Positions 10,017 to 20,428 of a DNA stretch of 64,000 nt are shown in pieces. The notes beneath the pieces are model-generated. The model was not told the origin of the DNA. It saw nothing but the letters and a program-made list of their open reading frames with translations, and did no database searches. Origin of the DNA: a bacterium (GTDB taxonomy: Bacteria; Ratteibacteria; UBA8468; B48-G9; DSTR01). The stretch's first letter is position 1; each line of letters opens with the position of its first letter. The stretch spans positions 1 to 64,000 of the forward strand of contig JAKPFT010000018.1 of the NCBI GenBank assembly GCA_029551285.1, given 5' to 3'. The translations under genes and the position numbers were made by a program.

Positions 10017-12466
10017 AACTTGAGATAGCCTTAGCCGTGGTTTTGCTGAGTTGCTGGCTAACCCAGGCGCAGGTGGTGCTGGTGAAGGATGGCCAGCCGA
10101 AAAGTGCTATTGTTATTGCCACCAGGGCGAAGAAGGCGGCTTCCCTGGCGGCCCGGGAGCTGCAGTACCATCTCAAACTTATTACTGGAGCAGAGGTGCC
10201 CATTGTCCGGGAAGGCGAAAAGGTGGTCGGAGTAAAAATTCTGGTGGGGGAAAGTGACGAGACAGAAAAACTAAAATTAGGGCAAGGGCTGAAAGGGCAG
10301 GAATATCTGATTAAGTTTCTCCCCGGCACAATTGTTCTTTTAGGGAAAGACCAGGACGATTACGGAGAAGTAAACTACGGCCAGGACAATCCTTCAGCGT
10401 GGAAAACCTGGCCTGGCTTGTTCCAGCCGCAGGGCACTTTATACGCTGTTTACGACTTTCTGGAAAGATGTTGCGGGGTGAGATGGTTTAACCCCACCGA
10501 CACCGGCACTTTTTATCCAGAAAGGAAAACCCTGACAGTGAAGGCTACTGACCTGAAAAGAGAACCCTTCTTCCTTTACCGGGAAATTTATCCGGGTATG
10601 GCTGTGCTGGACAGATATGACTGGAGCGTTTCCGGTCTCTGGAAGGGAAATTTCAATCCGGCTGACCCGGATTATCAGGAATGGGAAAAAACTGCCTATC
10701 AGTCACTCCAGGAAAAGTTTACCAGGCCCAATGAATATGTAGAAGCCCGGAGGGGCCGAATCAAACTTTTCCTTCACCGGATGAGACTGGGCGGAGAAAA
10801 AAGGGTAGCCAACCATTCCCTCTACCACTACTACAAAGAGTATCCGCCAGAAAAGTATCCGGAAATCTGGGCCAAGGGTTATGAAGGTGTCCCGACCCAG
10901 CTTTGCTACACCAGTGAAAAACTGATTGAACTGGTCAGTAAAGAGGCGGAAGAATATTTCAAACTGCCTGAAGAACAGAGAAGATGGGGACCCAATGTTT
11001 TCGCGGTGGAACCGATGGACAACCGGGCCTTCTGCCGCTGTGAAAAATGTCAGGAACTGATTAAGAGAGGCAAGGTTTACGGTCACTATTCTTCCGGGGA
11101 GCACAGTGAATACCATTTTTATTTCGTCAATGAAATTGCCAGGAGGTTGCGGAAAACCAATCCTGACAAGATGGTTATTACCCTGGCTTACGCTTCCCAC
11201 GCCAAGTATCCGGAGACGATAAAACTGGAACCGAACATTGAAGTGATGTTCTGTTTTGCCGCGAATAGAAGTCCCTTTTCCGATGGTTACCAGCACGAAC
11301 TGAACCTGCTGAAGGAATGGGCAGAAAAATCCAGACAGGAGAAGAGACCACTATCCCTCTGGCTTTATTACACCTTTCCCAAAGAATCAGCCGATAACGG
11401 CAACTACTACTGCTTCCCCGGGTTTTTTGCCCACGCCATTGACAGCCAGTTCAAACTCTTCCACCAGTACGGTATCCGAGGCGTTTTTCACTGCGGCTAT
11501 GGTCAGGAGGTGGAGGCTTATGTCACCTACCGGTTGATGCTTGACCCGCAGGAAAAACTGGAGAAAATCCTGGATGATTACTTCTCCAGTCTTTACGGCC
11601 AGGCCGCCGGAGAAATGAAAGGTATCTATCAGTTGATTGAGCAGACATACACCGACCGGAAAAACCATCCGGAAGGAGTTTCCAATGCTGAGGCTGCGTA
11701 CAGATACATGGGAACGAAAGAGAGGATGGAGAAAATTAGAGAGTTGATGGAGAAGGCTAAAAGCAAAGCCCGGACGGAGCGGGAGAAGAAAAACATCAAA
11801 CTGTTTGACTGCGCCATCTTCAGATACATGGAAAAAGGCTATCAGGTTTACCAGTTAGCCTCTTCCCTGCCCATGCTGGAGATAGGCGTTCCCGGAGTAG
11901 AAAAAGTCACGGATATAAAAACCATTGACTGGAGCAAAGGGAAGAAGATTGGACCATGGTATGAGCGGGGAACCAATACCGCCACAGAACGGAAACTGGA
12001 AGGATTTGTTTTGCACGACGGTGAAAATCTCTACTTTAAACTGGTAGATTACTGTGAGGGAGAAAATCTGGTGTCTTCTTCCATTATTTTCCCGGCTGAT
12101 GACTGGGAGATTTTCCTGGCCAGGCAACGCGGTCTGCCTTACCGGCAGATTGCTTTCAGTCCCGCAGGCTTGATTGTGGTGCTCTCCAACGGTGAGATTA
12201 ACTTCCGGCGCAATGTCACCATTGAGGAGCACGGAGTGAAGGTCTGGCCACAGGTGGAAAAAAATTGCTGGACCAGCGTGGTGAAGATACCGCTGAAGGA
12301 TGTCTCCCTGGAAGGTTACAAGCCAGGAGAAAAACTTTATTTGAACATCGTCAGGGTTTCCTCAGGCAAGGTCAACAGGAAAAATACCCTGGGGATAGAA
12401 ACCCTGGTGCCTTTTTCCAGTGTGCACCAGCTGGAAAGGCTGGCAGAAGTGAGACTGGAAAATTGA
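10013..12466 (+). CDS. DUF4838-like secreted protein (alpha-glucuronidase-like N-terminus, C-terminal carbohydrate-binding-like region)
   Basis: VIATRAKKAASLAARELQYHLKLITGAEVPIV; FAVEPMDNRAFCRCEKCQ; ATGA overlap with the previous gene. Confidence 0.78.
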   Translation: MKLEIALAVVLLSCWLTQAQVVLVKDGQPKSAIVIATRAKKAASLAARELQYHLKLITGAEVPIVREGEKVVGVKILVGESDETEKLKLGQGLKGQEYLIKFLPGTIVLLGKDQDDYGEVNYGQDNPSAWKTWPGLFQPQGTLYAVYDFLERCCGVRWFNPTDTGTFYPERKTLTVKATDLKREPFFLYREIYPGMAVLDRYDWSVSGLWKGNFNPADPDYQEWEKTAYQSLQEKFTRPNEYVEARRGRIKLFLHRMRLGGEKRVANHSLYHYYKEYPPEKYPEIWAKGYEGVPTQLCYTSEKLIELVSKEAEEYFKLPEEQRRWGPNVFAVEPMDNRAFCRCEKCQELIKRGKVYGHYSSGEHSEYHFYFVNEIARRLRKTNPDKMVITLAYASHAKYPETIKLEPNIEVMFCFAANRSPFSDGYQHELNLLKEWAEKSRQEKRPLSLWLYYTFPKESADNGNYYCFPGFFAHAIDSQFKLFHQYGIRGVFHCGYGQEVEAYVTYRLMLDPQEKLEKILDDYFSSLYGQAAGEMKGIYQLIEQTYTDRKNHPEGVSNAEAAYRYMGTKERMEKIRELMEKAKSKARTEREKKNIKLFDCAIFRYMEKGYQVYQLASSLPMLEIGVPGVEKVTDIKTIDWSKGKKIGPWYERGTNTATERKLEGFVLHDGENLYFKLVDYCEGENLVSSSIIFPADDWEIFLARQRGLPYRQIAFSPAGLIVVLSNGEINFRRNVTIEEHGVKVWPQVEKNCWTSVVKIPLKDVSLEGYKPGEKLYLNIVRVSSGKVNRKNTLGIETLVPFSSVHQLERLAEVRLEN

Positions 12467-12468
12467 AC

Positions 12469-15400
12469 GTGAGGAAAAGAGCAGTTCTTGGCTTTCTGTT
12501 TTCCCTGGCCGGCCTGGCTGTTTCCGGCGGCTACCAGTCAGACCTTGTCTTCTGGAAACCGCTTCAGGCTTCTCCAGGGACCCTGGCGCTGCTGCACTTT
12601 GACTCAAAAAACGACGACCAGGCAGATTTCTTCCAGGATGCCTCAACTGACCAGGTGAAACTGGAAGTAGCCGGAAAGGCAAAGCAAGTCCCGGGTAAAT
12701 TCGGTTCGGCTTTATCCCTCAGCGAAGGTTCCGTGAAAGTCTTTCTGGCCAGGCCCCTGGCATATGAGTTTTCCTGGATGAGTTCAGCGCCGCAGTTTTC
12801 CGGCGAGGCCTGGGTTTACCTGGAAAGATACCCGGAAAAAGAAGGCGTCATTTTCCAGCAGCCATTCCAGGCCAATCAGCGCAATGGATGGTGTCTGAAG
12901 GTGACCCGGGACGGGGCAGTGGTGATGACCTGGAAGCGTCACGGGGGTCTTCAGAAGGAGATGCAGGTAACCACTCCGGCCGGCACGGTTAAACTGAAAA
13001 CCTGGGTTCATCTGGCCGGCCTTTTCCGACACGGTCAGCATGCGGCCATCTATGTGAATGGCGAAGAGAAGGGCACGACCCTTTTTCTCAGCAAGTGGGG
13101 CCAGAATGAAGCCCCGGCTGTGGAAAAGCATCCTGGTTTTCTCTACCTGGGAAACAGTGAGCCGGGTGACAGTCTTTTCCCCGGCTACCTGGATGAGGTC
13201 AGGTTCTCCACAGACATAGTCTATCTTTTTCCCAGGCCAGCAAATTCCTGGTGCGACCCGGAAAAAGCCAGACCTCTGATTCTGGGTAAACCGTATACGC
13301 CGGACCGGGAAGAGATTACTCTTTATGTTGATGCGGAAACGCCGGAACTTATCTCCTTCTCCAGGAAAGAAGGACTGAAAGCCGTTTTCAATAAGAATCT
13401 CCCGGTGAGCCTTGGAAAGGGCGTCAGAGGCAACGGTTTTACCGGAGCGGTGGCGTTTCCCCAGGAAGGTATCCTGAACCGGAAGCAAGGAGCCTTAGAG
13501 TTCTGGTTTGCGCCGGTTAACTGGTCTAACGGTCAGTCCTTTCATCTGGGTATTTTTGGGGGACCTTTTAGCGTTTATGTTTTCAATACCGGCGTTGTCC
13601 ACGCTCCCTGGGTGCCAGTTGTGGCCTATTTCAGGGACACCAGTCATTTTCCCTTTCACGGACTTTTTTCTCCGGAAAAGTGGGAACACCTGATAGTTTG
13701 CTGGCAGGACGACGAAGTGACCACCTATGTCAATGGTAAACTTTCAGCCAGCGGACAACTGACCGGTGGAACTTTTGAGCAAGTGGCTGGTCCCTGGCCC
13801 CTGAATTTCAACCAGTACGCCGCTTCCAACTGGTTTGACGAGATTTTTGTTTACAACCGGCCACTTTCTCCTGAGGAAGTGAGCAACTGCTACTGGCGCT
13901 ACCGGGACCCTTCTCGCCTGAAACCGCTTCTTCCGGTGGAGGCAGACGTCAGTTACCTTCAGGGGGCAAAGATGCTTCTTTTCCGCGTGCTGCGGGGAAA
14001 GGAATCAGCCGACCACTACGCCGTGGAAGTAAGGAGGAAAACCGGTCAGGCAGTCTATTCGGGAAGGGTCAGGAACTTTTCCGGGGATGCCTGGGAGACA
14101 GAAGTTTTGCCTGAACTGACTGACGGAGACTATACCGCGACCATCAAGTTTTTCTCCGGAGAAAAAAAGGTTCTGGCCAGCCAGACAAAGGACTTCTTGG
14201 TGAAACATTTTCCCTGGGAAGGAAACAGTATCGGTAAGGAACCGATTATCATTCCTCCCTATCAGCCGCTGGTCATTCAGGGCCATAAGGTCAGCCCCTG
14301 GGGAAGAACCATTACCTTCAACAACAACGGTCTTCCGGAAAGCATCATCTCCCAGAATCAGGAAATCCTGGCCCGTCCGATTAACCTGGTGGCTTACACA
14401 GGAGACAGGGAAATCTTCCTTCAGGGAGAAAATCTCAGGTTGAAGGACACACCGGGATTGCGGGTAACCAATATGCCGGAATACCTGAAGCCGCCTCTGA
14501 CCGGTGCAGTGCCCCCTCTGCAGCTGGCGAAAAGTTCCGGGTATCAGGCCGAAGTCTCTGCTCAGGGCAGACTGGGTGACCTTAAGGTAGAAGTTAGCGG
14601 CAGAGTGGATTATGACGGGTGGTACCAGTTTAAGGTGAAACTCCAGCCGGGGAAAGAACCGGTGGCCGTCAGGGCGCTGGAACTGGTCATCCCTTTAGTT
14701 CCAGAGGCCGATACTCTTTACGCCCAGGTCCTTGACCGCTCCCTTGACCCCAGCGGATATGTTAATTCTTCAGGCGAGTTCGGCGGCATTCCCCGGAAAG
14801 AAGGCTGGAGCTGGAACAGCCTGATTTTGAAAAGGAAGCACCGGTGGAAAAGTTTTGTCCCGCAGGTTTTTGTGGGGACAGGCGAGTACGGTCTCTGGTG
14901 GCTGGCGGAAAGTGCGGACGGCTGGGTTTTGGCCGATGATGAGCCCTGCGTTACAGTCAAAAGGTATCCGGCAGAAGTAAGGCTGACGCTGAAGATTATC
15001 GCCGCACCCACCCTGATTTCCGGGGAACGGGTTTTTGAGGCGGCACTTTTGCCGGTTCCAGTGAAACCCATGGTGGCCAGGTGGCGAGAGATTGGCTGGA
15101 TGCAGGGGAAAGCGAGCAAGAACTACTACAGCCACGACACCTGTGGCTACCGGTACTGGGGTGACAGTGTAGACTCTTTCGCCCTGCCTTCAGAGCAGGA
15201 TTATCAAAAACTGGCATCTTTCCTGTGGGACCCCGTGAAGGTAAATCCTTATTACTCCTGGTATCCTAACCAGGGCATTAGGGATGGTGTGCCTCATGTT
15301 CTTTACGGCAGTACCTGGATGACCGGGCTGGGCATGGAAGAATTCAAGTACTATGGCCGGGAATGGTTGGGAAAGGAAAACTGGAAGCCGGTGCCGGACC

Positions 15401-16338
15401 TGACCTTTGAGGGGGTACCAAATTATGGTAACAGTTGTCGCTGGACCACGCCGGAGCAATTGACAGCCTCCGGGGTAAACTTCAATTCTTCCTTTGGGGA
15501 CTGCTTCATCTGGTACCACCAGCGTCTTCTGAAAAACTGTCCGGTAAATGGTACCTGGTGGGATAACTCTTCCATCGGCCTGATTACCGAATATGTGCCG
15601 GGCCGGGGACAGGTGGAACTCTGGAATACCTTCCGTCGTCGGGAACTTACCCGGAGGCTGGCGGTTATGTCTTACTTAGCCGGCCGGCGGCCCTGGTGGT
15701 TGCAGAACATGCATGTGGATTTTTCCTGGTGCCAGGTGGGCTGGCATATTGAAAATGACTTCTACATCCAGGGAAAGTCAAAGGACCTGATTGACCAGTT
15801 AGGTATTGATAAGTTTCGCGCATTAACCCGGACCAAAGGCGGCCTTCTACCCCAGTTACATTCCAACATGCCGGAGCAGTTCACTCCGGAAGAGAAAATC
15901 CAAGCAGCCAGGACAATTATCGGTCTGGCTCTTCTCCACGACATTGGCCAGCGAGGTTTGCCTGATTACAAGCCAGTATTCAAAGAACTTCTGGAAAAAA
16001 CTGTGGGCCAGATGGAAAAGGAAATCGGGTTTTTCTCCGAGGAGGTCACTTTTGTTCCTTACTGGAGACAGAAGGTGGTATCCCTTCCGGAAAATGTTTA
16101 CGCCTCTTTCTTTATCAACCGGGGAAAGGCGGTGGCTGTACTGGTCAACGCCGGAGACGGTGAAGTCTCTTTCTCCTCACTACACTTCAATCCGCAACCA
16201 CTGGGACTAAACAGCGCTGGCCGGGTCAGCCACCTGGAGAGCGGCCATCCGTTAACTACCAGTCAGACTTCATCCGGTTTTTCTCTTCCTGACTTAAAGT
16301 TGCAGCGCCACCAGGTGCTGCTTCTTCTCCTTCAGTAG
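12469..16338 (+). CDS. Large secreted LamG/concanavalin-like protein with glycoside-hydrolase-like (possibly GH123/DUF6067-type) region
   Basis: GTG start at 12469 gives signal-like MRKRAVLGFLFSLAGLAVSGG; LamG-like AWVYLERYPEK...YLDEVRFSTD; region PPYQPLVIQGHKVSPWGRTITFNNNGLPESI shared with the 16343-20413 protein. Confidence 0.72.
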   Translation: MRKRAVLGFLFSLAGLAVSGGYQSDLVFWKPLQASPGTLALLHFDSKNDDQADFFQDASTDQVKLEVAGKAKQVPGKFGSALSLSEGSVKVFLARPLAYEFSWMSSAPQFSGEAWVYLERYPEKEGVIFQQPFQANQRNGWCLKVTRDGAVVMTWKRHGGLQKEMQVTTPAGTVKLKTWVHLAGLFRHGQHAAIYVNGEEKGTTLFLSKWGQNEAPAVEKHPGFLYLGNSEPGDSLFPGYLDEVRFSTDIVYLFPRPANSWCDPEKARPLILGKPYTPDREEITLYVDAETPELISFSRKEGLKAVFNKNLPVSLGKGVRGNGFTGAVAFPQEGILNRKQGALEFWFAPVNWSNGQSFHLGIFGGPFSVYVFNTGVVHAPWVPVVAYFRDTSHFPFHGLFSPEKWEHLIVCWQDDEVTTYVNGKLSASGQLTGGTFEQVAGPWPLNFNQYAASNWFDEIFVYNRPLSPEEVSNCYWRYRDPSRLKPLLPVEADVSYLQGAKMLLFRVLRGKESADHYAVEVRRKTGQAVYSGRVRNFSGDAWETEVLPELTDGDYTATIKFFSGEKKVLASQTKDFLVKHFPWEGNSIGKEPIIIPPYQPLVIQGHKVSPWGRTITFNNNGLPESIISQNQEILARPINLVAYTGDREIFLQGENLRLKDTPGLRVTNMPEYLKPPLTGAVPPLQLAKSSGYQAEVSAQGRLGDLKVEVSGRVDYDGWYQFKVKLQPGKEPVAVRALELVIPLVPEADTLYAQVLDRSLDPSGYVNSSGEFGGIPRKEGWSWNSLILKRKHRWKSFVPQVFVGTGEYGLWWLAESADGWVLADDEPCVTVKRYPAEVRLTLKIIAAPTLISGERVFEAALLPVPVKPMVARWREIGWMQGKASKNYYSHDTCGYRYWGDSVDSFALPSEQDYQKLASFLWDPVKVNPYYSWYPNQGIRDGVPHVLYGSTWMTGLGMEEFKYYGREWLGKENWKPVPDLTFEGVPNYGNSCRWTTPEQLTASGVNFNSSFGDCFIWYHQRLLKNCPVNGTWWDNSSIGLITEYVPGRGQVELWNTFRRRELTRRLAVMSYLAGRRPWWLQNMHVDFSWCQVGWHIENDFYIQGKSKDLIDQLGIDKFRALTRTKGGLLPQLHSNMPEQFTPEEKIQAARTIIGLALLHDIGQRGLPDYKPVFKELLEKTVGQMEKEIGFFSEEVTFVPYWRQKVVSLPENVYASFFINRGKAVAVLVNAGDGEVSFSSLHFNPQPLGLNSAGRVSHLESGHPLTTSQTSSGFSLPDLKLQRHQVLLLLLQ

Positions 16339-16342
16339 CTGG

Positions 16343-19300
16343 TTACTCTTTCCCCACAAAGAAATCAGAAAAGAAGGTTACCGGACTGCTACCCGTGGGA
16401 CGGAAGTGGGCTGAGACGACATTATCCAGATGCGGTTTCTCTCCCTTATGGCCATTGCCTAAAAGAACGAACTGAGGGGCCCCAGCGTATCTGGCTCCTC
16501 TTTTGACTTCAGCGTCTAACTTCCACTCTTTTCCGTCAGAGGAACTGTAGAACCTGATGTTCTCTGGTGTCAGACCAATCTTGACCCAGTTAGCCGTAAA
16601 AGGATACCAGCCAAAAACCGGCTCCGTGCTGATAGGTGAGCCATAACGAATACCCGTACTGGAGCCTGAATAGATAAACTTCCTGGCGTTAACACCAGGG
16701 GTTGCCTGGACATATTCGCCGTTGGGCCAGACCAGGAAAAGGCTACCGCCAGAAGTGTCCATACCACCGCTGGGAGACCGCAGAATCAAGCACTGGACCG
16801 AGATGTTGTCCTGGCTGAGTGGCCGCCGGATATGGCTGTAGCCGTAATGGGCTCCCTGGATGCAGAGCCGGCCGTCAATGAAAGAAACACTGGCATGGCC
16901 TTCGTGCAGGTCCTTCTCCCAGACTGGAGAAAGTTCTGGACCGGTAAAGGGCTCAGAAAATTCAGACAAAGGCTCCCTGGGTCTGAGAGCCGGAGCTGAC
17001 AGGTCTGCCTTTCTGGGAAGATATGCCCCAGTTTTACCCGCCAGCACCAGACAGAGATTTCGCGGCGGCACCGTGACGGTAAAACCTGTTTTAGTCGCGC
17101 CGGCCTTTAACGGTAATATCTCGGCTGTTTCCGGATTGAAACAGGTGAGTGTGGCGGGATTAAGTCCCATGGCCTTCCAGTCAGGTTCAAGGGTAACCGT
17201 CCGGGCGTTATGCTCAGTATTTCCTAAAACAAACAGAACGCCGTCCGGTTTCCGATAGTAACTGACCAGGACTTCCGGCGGGTTTCCCTTCAGGGTCTTA
17301 CCTGACTCCCAGTAGCCGGTAAAGGTAGTCTCTTTTTCCCACGGCCGGAAAATGTTTCTGGCGCCGCGTAACCGGCAGACAATCCGGCTATCACGGTGGC
17401 CGAACGAGCCTACATCCTGGTCGTTCAGGAAGACTAACATCATCATGTTTCTGGTATCTCTGGCGAATAATTCTGCTTCCCACTGGGGAGAAGACATGCC
17501 AATCATGCCCGGCTGGCCGAACTGCCGGCCGGGGTTGTACGCCACGAAGCGGTCCACTGACCCGTAAAAACCAAGGTTATCCCTGTCTTTGAAAGGATTG
17601 TAATAACCGTGTTCGCAGGGTGCCCACAATCCGATAAAGTTGTAGGCCACCATGTAATGGGCATGAGCATGCTGGCTGTCCCGGAGGAAGTTGGGTCGGT
17701 TGTGGAGAAAGTTAACATAGGCAGCCCTTTTCCACCTTTCCCGGTAAACCCACAGTCCAGAAGAGAAAACCTTGCGACCATCTTCCCGGATGAAGCCTAA
17801 GTCTAACTCCTCGTCGAAAACCGGCTTGGGATAACCGGTATCGTCGTAAAATCCGGACAGGGGTGTGTATTTAAGCATTTCGTCGTAGGCGTAGGTGATA
17901 AAGTCTACATAACTGGGCACACACTTCACATAAGAGATAATGTAGAGGTCCTTGTTGTCCCCGTAAAACTTGTTCTGCCATTCCCATTCCCTGACCGCCT
18001 TGTTAGCATCCCAGGTGTAGCGGTCAATCCCCCATTCTCCGCGGAAAACCCGCGCCTCCGGTCTCCCTTTAGGTACGGTGCCCCAGTAATGATAACCAAC
18101 GACGGCCTTATTGCCGTCAGCGATAACTTTTTCCAGTCTTTCCCGAGACTGCTTTCTTAACTCCGGGGTATCTCCAGGATGGATGATGTGGGTTCCGCCA
18201 CCGCCGCTGTTGCCGCTGCCGCCAACCTGGATGATGGTCAACGGTGCATCCTGGGGGTTTCCGCCGTCCTGAATACCGCGGTAGCCTTCAATCATGGGTT
18301 TGGTCGGACCTGCCTGAAAGGCAAATTCCAGTTCTCTGCTCTGTTTCAGGGTGTACTCTTTGTCCACCAGATTGAGATAGAGCACTACCTGCTCACCTTC
18401 CCGGTAGGCTTCCACGGCCGGCGCCTCGTCGCGGATAAGCCAGCCCTTGTCACAGTCAGCCGCATAACAGAAAGAGGTATCATAGTCAGCGACCCAGAAA
18501 AGAGTGGCAAAGGTTGGCGAACAGCACACGGCCCTGGTATCCCTAAAACTATCGTAGACTATGCCCTGTTTCTCCGGCAAAAGTGCGCCCTGAATGCAGA
18601 CACCCTGGGTATCGCCGGCCGCAGAATAAAATTTGGTGTAGCGGCTATCCAGCGGAATTCTAACTCTCATTCTTTTCAGAGTGACCTGGTCTTTTTCCGG
18701 ACCGTATTTCACCCGGAAAAGGACAAAGCCGTCATATTCTGTAGTACTTTCAACCTCCACCTTCAGGTTGCCGCCGCTAACAGCCGCATAACCGGTCACC
18801 GCTGCCTCGCTGGTGCGGGTGAAGGAAAATGGGCTCGCTATCTTCCAGTTTATTTCCCCATCTGAAGTTTCTCCCTGAAGACTTACCGGCGCTTTCAGGT
18901 AATTCTTCCCCTGGGTGACGAAACTTTCTGGAAGACCGTTGGGCTGGAAGGTATAACGGCGTCCCCAGGGTTGAACACTGCGGTCGGTTATCTTCAGCGG
19001 AGTGTAAGGGGCAGGAACTTTCTCCCCGACACCTCTGGGATTGACCATCCAGTCAAAGATTCTCTTTTCAAACCAGTCCTCGTGTCGGGCAATCACCTGA
19101 CCGCTTCTGCTGGCTACCGTAACCAGCACGGAATACTCTCCTTCCGGTAAGTTTTTGGTGCTCTGGCGCCAGACACCGTGGCAGTCGCTAAACTCTGTTA
19201 ATTTGCCCTGGAGTACTGGTGTTTCCTTTTCTTTGCCTCTGGGCCAGACCTTGATTTCAGCGGAAATGCCGTCGCCCAAAAAGCCGGTTTTCTTTGCCCA

Positions 19301-20413
19301 GGCAGTATAGTCAACAATCACCGCCAGCCTTTCCCGGGAAGGCAGAAATCTGGGAAAAACATAAACCAGGGGTACTTCCCGGGCCGGCACAGGGATGAAA
19401 CGGTCTACCGGGAAGTTTACCCGGCGTTCCATGGAAAAGAGTGGCTTTTGCTGATAGTCAGCTTCCAGCGTGACCAGGTTGAACGGCAAAAGACGCTGGT
19501 TCTTACCCAGAAGAACTTCAACTACTTCCCCTGGTTTAACGGAAACTGACTGCGTCTGAGTTCCAACCACGACCGGATCAGCTCCTTTTGTTGCCTGTCC
19601 TTTAGCCGACAGAGAAAGAGAAACTTCCTGGGTTTTCTCCGTGGGGTTAGCCAGTTCCAGTTTCAGGTTTAACTGGGCATCAATCAGATTTTGAGGGTTA
19701 ACAATCCGGAAGGCTGGCGCCTGGCTGTCAAAAACGATGTCGCAGCCGACCCGGGCATCGTTAAGGCCACCGGAACCATTGAGAGCCGCCCAGTAATAGC
19801 CGGAGTAGGTTCTGTCTAAATTCATCCGCCACTTAGTGCCGTCGGCTGGAGGTACCGGTACCATGGAAGCAAAAGGAATTCTTACCTCGCAGACCCAGCG
19901 GGTGCCGTCAACGCTGTTGGCAATTTCCGCGCCGCTTTCCCAGGAGTTATGATCCTCTGCGGAATTAGGGATGAACTTACAATCCCACACGGTGCCGAGA
20001 GCGTTGATGGCAAAGTAGTACACCGGAAAGTCAAATCTTTCAATGTCCTTGCCGGAACCCGGGGCCAGCATGATTTCTACACAGTCATCGCCGATAATAG
20101 AAAGGTGGTCATGCATCACACAGGAAGCGACAATCGTATTGGTATTGGAGGCGATGGAGTCCATCGCCAGGTAAAGGTTTTCCTTATCCCGACAGACATA
20201 GAAAACAGGTTGTTCCATCCGCAGATTTCTGCTGCCAACCGTCTCCAGCAGGGTAAGAGCCGCCGCAAAATTCCACTCCCCTTCGCTTAGTTTGCCGTCA
20301 ATCACCGGTGGTTTCTTACATGACGGAATGACGAAGAAGGGGTCGCTGGCTGAGAAAGCCACAGTCCCGCTAAGCATCAACCACATTGCTGCAAGCAGCC
20401 ATTGTCTCTTCAT
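16343..20413 (-). CDS. Large secreted protein: CBM9-like N-terminus, glycoside-hydrolase-like core, C-terminal jelly-roll-like domain
   Basis: Signal peptide; KKPPVIDGKLSEGEWNFAA; APYTPLKITDRSVQPWGRRYTFQPNGLPESFVT homologous to the 12469-16338 protein. Confidence 0.72.
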   Translation of the reverse strand: MKRQWLLAAMWLMLSGTVAFSASDPFFVIPSCKKPPVIDGKLSEGEWNFAAALTLLETVGSRNLRMEQPVFYVCRDKENLYLAMDSIASNTNTIVASCVMHDHLSIIGDDCVEIMLAPGSGKDIERFDFPVYYFAINALGTVWDCKFIPNSAEDHNSWESGAEIANSVDGTRWVCEVRIPFASMVPVPPADGTKWRMNLDRTYSGYYWAALNGSGGLNDARVGCDIVFDSQAPAFRIVNPQNLIDAQLNLKLELANPTEKTQEVSLSLSAKGQATKGADPVVVGTQTQSVSVKPGEVVEVLLGKNQRLLPFNLVTLEADYQQKPLFSMERRVNFPVDRFIPVPAREVPLVYVFPRFLPSRERLAVIVDYTAWAKKTGFLGDGISAEIKVWPRGKEKETPVLQGKLTEFSDCHGVWRQSTKNLPEGEYSVLVTVASRSGQVIARHEDWFEKRIFDWMVNPRGVGEKVPAPYTPLKITDRSVQPWGRRYTFQPNGLPESFVTQGKNYLKAPVSLQGETSDGEINWKIASPFSFTRTSEAAVTGYAAVSGGNLKVEVESTTEYDGFVLFRVKYGPEKDQVTLKRMRVRIPLDSRYTKFYSAAGDTQGVCIQGALLPEKQGIVYDSFRDTRAVCCSPTFATLFWVADYDTSFCYAADCDKGWLIRDEAPAVEAYREGEQVVLYLNLVDKEYTLKQSRELEFAFQAGPTKPMIEGYRGIQDGGNPQDAPLTIIQVGGSGNSGGGGTHIIHPGDTPELRKQSRERLEKVIADGNKAVVGYHYWGTVPKGRPEARVFRGEWGIDRYTWDANKAVREWEWQNKFYGDNKDLYIISYVKCVPSYVDFITYAYDEMLKYTPLSGFYDDTGYPKPVFDEELDLGFIREDGRKVFSSGLWVYRERWKRAAYVNFLHNRPNFLRDSQHAHAHYMVAYNFIGLWAPCEHGYYNPFKDRDNLGFYGSVDRFVAYNPGRQFGQPGMIGMSSPQWEAELFARDTRNMMMLVFLNDQDVGSFGHRDSRIVCRLRGARNIFRPWEKETTFTGYWESGKTLKGNPPEVLVSYYRKPDGVLFVLGNTEHNARTVTLEPDWKAMGLNPATLTCFNPETAEILPLKAGATKTGFTVTVPPRNLCLVLAGKTGAYLPRKADLSAPALRPREPLSEFSEPFTGPELSPVWEKDLHEGHASVSFIDGRLCIQGAHYGYSHIRRPLSQDNISVQCLILRSPSGGMDTSGGSLFLVWPNGEYVQATPGVNARKFIYSGSSTGIRYGSPISTEPVFGWYPFTANWVKIGLTPENIRFYSSSDGKEWKLDAEVKRGARYAGAPQFVLLGNGHKGEKPHLDNVVSAHFRPTGSSPVTFFSDFFVGKE

Positions 20414-20428
20414 TTTTTTCTCCAGTTT

